From assembly GCA_038244055.1 (NCBI GenBank), contig JBBRTW010000340.1, positions 1-8,082 of the forward strand: a stretch of DNA of 8,082 nt, written 5' to 3'. The stretch comes from DASPKW01 sp038244055 (lineage in GTDB: Bacteria; Planctomycetota; Phycisphaerae; Tepidisphaerales; Tepidisphaeraceae). The translations under genes and the position numbers were made by a program. How positions within the stretch are numbered: the stretch's first letter is position 1; every line of letters starts with the position of its first letter. Of this stretch, positions 6,991 to 8,082 are shown piece after piece. The notes beneath the pieces were generated by a model. It saw only the letters and a program-made list of their open reading frames with translations. It had not been told where the DNA came from and did no database searches.

Positions 6991-7017
6991 GTCATGTTGA
7001 GCGCAGCGAAACATCTT
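6991..7017 (+). repeat. Copy of a short dispersed intergenic hairpin repeat
   Basis: GTC-ATGTT-GAGCGCAGCGA-AACAT-CTT: arms ATGTT (6994-6998) and AACAT (7010-7014) pair around the core GAGCGCAGCGA. The two plus-strand frames read HVERSETS and MLSAAKHL, the spurious peptide signatures I know from a repeat (typical form GTCATTCTGAGCGAAGCGAAGAATCT) scattered between genes in many bacterial phyla. The arms differ from that form but still pair. It sits in the 117-base gap between the receptor and binding-protein genes and creates a false upstream ATG for the latter. A single copy is visible here, so identification is from memory of the pattern. Confidence 0.65.
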
Positions 7018-7077
7018 GCCCCGAACACCTGGCCGAACATTCGCGCGGTGGAAACGCGCAAATTGGCCGGGAATTCG

Positions 7078-8007
7078 ATGGTGCGCGCCGCCCTTTATAT
7101 GGTTGCCCTCTCCGCCCTATTAATCCTCCTCCCGGCGTCAGCCCAGGCCGCGGAGATTGTCATCGTCAAATCATCCGCGGCCGTGCCCTATGCGCAAGCC
7201 GAGGAGGCCATCAAAGCCGAGTTGGCCCCGCACCACCACACCATCCGATCGGCGTTGGCCAAGGATGTTTCCGATAAGGGAATCGACGCATCCATCGGCG
7301 GGGCGGACATGGTCATTGCCGTCGGCACGCCAGCCGCCGCGTGGCTGCAAAAGCACCTGCCTGAAAAGACGAAGCTGGTCTACTGCATGGTCTCGAACCC
7401 CGAAGCCGCCGGGTTGGTTCAGGGCCGGCAGGCGACCGGTGTTACCACGGACATTCCTCCAGCCGCGCAGCTCAAGCTGATCGCCGATGCGCTGCCCCGC
7501 GCGCGATTGATCGGCGTGCTCCACCGCTCCGACACGCCCGATGGCCCGCGACAGTTAAAGGCACTCAAAGAAGCGCTGCCCGAGGGGTGGAAACTCGAGG
7601 CCATCTGCGTGAATGAACAGCCCTCGGTCGCGGCCGCCATCGACCTCCTGATGGCTCGGAACATCGACGTGATCTGGACCACTCCCGATCAAAGCATCTA
7701 CGACACGCCCACCGTGCGCGTTCTTTTGCTGGCGGCCCTGCGAAGCAGAATCCCAGTGTGGGGCTTTTCTCAGGCCTTTGTGCGCGCCGGCGCATTGATC
7801 GGCGGTAGTGTCGAGCCCGCCGCCCAGGGCGCGCAGGCCGGACAAATCGCTCAGCGCCAGCTCACCAAACCCGATCCCTCGGCACGCGTCGAGTCCCCCG
7901 CGCGGATCGAAACCACCGTGAATCTCATCGTCGCCGGGCAGCTTGGCATTGAAGTTCCCGAATCCGTCATCGGCCGCGCCGGCCAGGTTTTTCGATCGGA
8001 GAAATAG
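7078..8007 (+). CDS. Periplasmic substrate-binding protein of the ABC_sub_bind (PF04392) type
   Basis: 309 residues from the ATG at 7078. Signal peptide about residues 1-24 (MVRAALYMVALSALLILLPASAQA, cleavage before AEIVIV). The mature protein shows the two-lobed binding-protein pattern of PF04392: EIVIVKSSAAVPYAQAEEAI (26-45), GGADMVIAVGTPAAAWL (74-90), TKLVYCMVSNPEAAGLV (98-114), ATGVTTDIPPAAQLKLI (119-135), PRARLIGVLHR (140-150), NIDVIWTTPDQSIYD (195-209), IPVWGFSQAFVRAGALIGG (225-243), and a C-terminal NLIVAGQLGIEVP (282-294). The longer frame from 6994 starts inside the hairpin repeat and would bury the signal peptide; 7078 is preferred, with only a weak GGGA ahead of it, and ATG 7099 is an alternative. 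No permease or ATPase gene is adjacent: a receptor precedes and a sensor-like gene follows one base after the stop. A role as periplasmic ligand sensor rather than importer is inferred. Confidence 0.9.
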   Translation: MVRAALYMVALSALLILLPASAQAAEIVIVKSSAAVPYAQAEEAIKAELAPHHHTIRSALAKDVSDKGIDASIGGADMVIAVGTPAAAWLQKHLPEKTKLVYCMVSNPEAAGLVQGRQATGVTTDIPPAAQLKLIADALPRARLIGVLHRSDTPDGPRQLKALKEALPEGWKLEAICVNEQPSVAAAIDLLMARNIDVIWTTPDQSIYDTPTVRVLLLAALRSRIPVWGFSQAFVRAGALIGGSVEPAAQGAQAGQIAQRQLTKPDPSARVESPARIETTVNLIVAGQLGIEVPESVIGRAGQVFRSEK

Positions 8008-8008
8008 C

Positions 8009-8082
8009 ATGTTGATTCGCCGTTTCAAAAATCTGAGCCTACGCACTAAAACGACGCTATTCACGCTGGCGATCATCACCGC
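8009..8082 (+). CDS. N-terminus of a membrane signalling protein (sensor kinase-like), truncated by the right edge
   Basis: ATG at 8009 lies one base after the TAG of the binding-protein gene and has GGAG (7998-8001) seven bases ahead, a good ribosome binding site inside the preceding gene, so the two are almost certainly translated from one mRNA. The 24 visible codons read MLIRRFKNLSLRTKTTLF and then a hydrophobic run. The 'basic patch, LSLRTK, then transmembrane helix' pattern is the usual beginning of periplasmic-sensor histidine kinases and other HAMP-containing signalling proteins. Neither HAMP, kinase nor output domain is in the window, so a diguanylate cyclase or chemoreceptor remains possible. 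Confidence 0.7.
   Translation, partial: MLIRRFKNLSLRTKTTLFTLAIIT

Noticed and set aside
6994..7077. N-terminal extension of the binding protein from ATG 6994
   Set aside because: The ATG is part of the dispersed hairpin repeat, and the 28 extra residues would precede an otherwise normal signal peptide starting at 7078.
6507..7277. A 256-codon plus-strand frame overlapping the receptor end and the start of the binding protein
   Set aside because: It is a shadow frame: Arg/Ser-rich over the receptor, it crosses the intergenic repeat (giving the HVERSETS peptide) and shadows the binding-protein start. It is not the frame that restores the receptor C-terminus.
1..8082. CRISPR arrays, tRNA or rRNA genes, transposases, integrases
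   Set aside because: No regularly spaced direct repeats, cloverleaf-like segments, rRNA motifs or recombinase motifs were seen on either strand.

Overview
This G+C-rich window reads as bacterial and most likely Planctomycetota (perhaps the Phycisphaerae side). That is an inference from three things: a secreted TPR protein with a small N-terminal beta-rich 'DG-R-SGEV' domain and a degenerate trypsin-like domain; a secreted GH113-like TIM-barrel protein; and C-terminal beta-sandwich domains of the 'ITSLRIDPG' type. No rRNA or other taxonomic marker is present.

Left half (minus strand). Bases 1-32 hold the probable first codons of a gene running off the left edge. A 629-residue exported protein (217-2106) combines an N-terminal beta-rich domain, TPRs, a charged helical region and a trypsin-2/S1C-like fold in which all three catalytic positions are substituted, so it is probably a pseudoprotease. 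Upstream of it on the same strand is a 445-residue exported two-domain protein of unknown function (2222-3559).

Middle. A short divergent region (3560-3637) separates the 445-residue protein from a plus-strand GH113-like glycoside hydrolase (start chosen at 3638, end 4744). That hydrolase has both expected catalytic Glu residues and a possible lipobox. The two proteins may form a small envelope glycan-processing pair, read from overlapping divergent promoters. The gene is followed by an imperfect hairpin.

Right half (plus strand). A TonB-dependent outer-membrane receptor (4853 onward) is followed by a periplasmic binding protein of the ABC_sub_bind (PF04392) type (7078-8007). One base after its stop begins a membrane protein (8009 to the edge) whose N-terminus looks like a sensor kinase or other HAMP-type signalling protein. 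No ABC permease or ATPase is visible. The best reading is an outer-membrane receptor, periplasmic binding protein and inner-membrane sensor signalling cassette. The receptor has a one-base frameshift near 6890: the lost frame encodes a perfect continuation to the canonical C-terminal Tyr-Arg-Phe, with a stop at 6958-6960. This is either a recent mutation or a sequencing/assembly error. A short hairpin-forming sequence of the dispersed 'ERSE/LSxAKxL' intergenic repeat type lies between receptor and binding protein.

The points most worth following up are the catalytically dead protease domain, the receptor frameshift, and the receptor-binding protein-sensor cassette.
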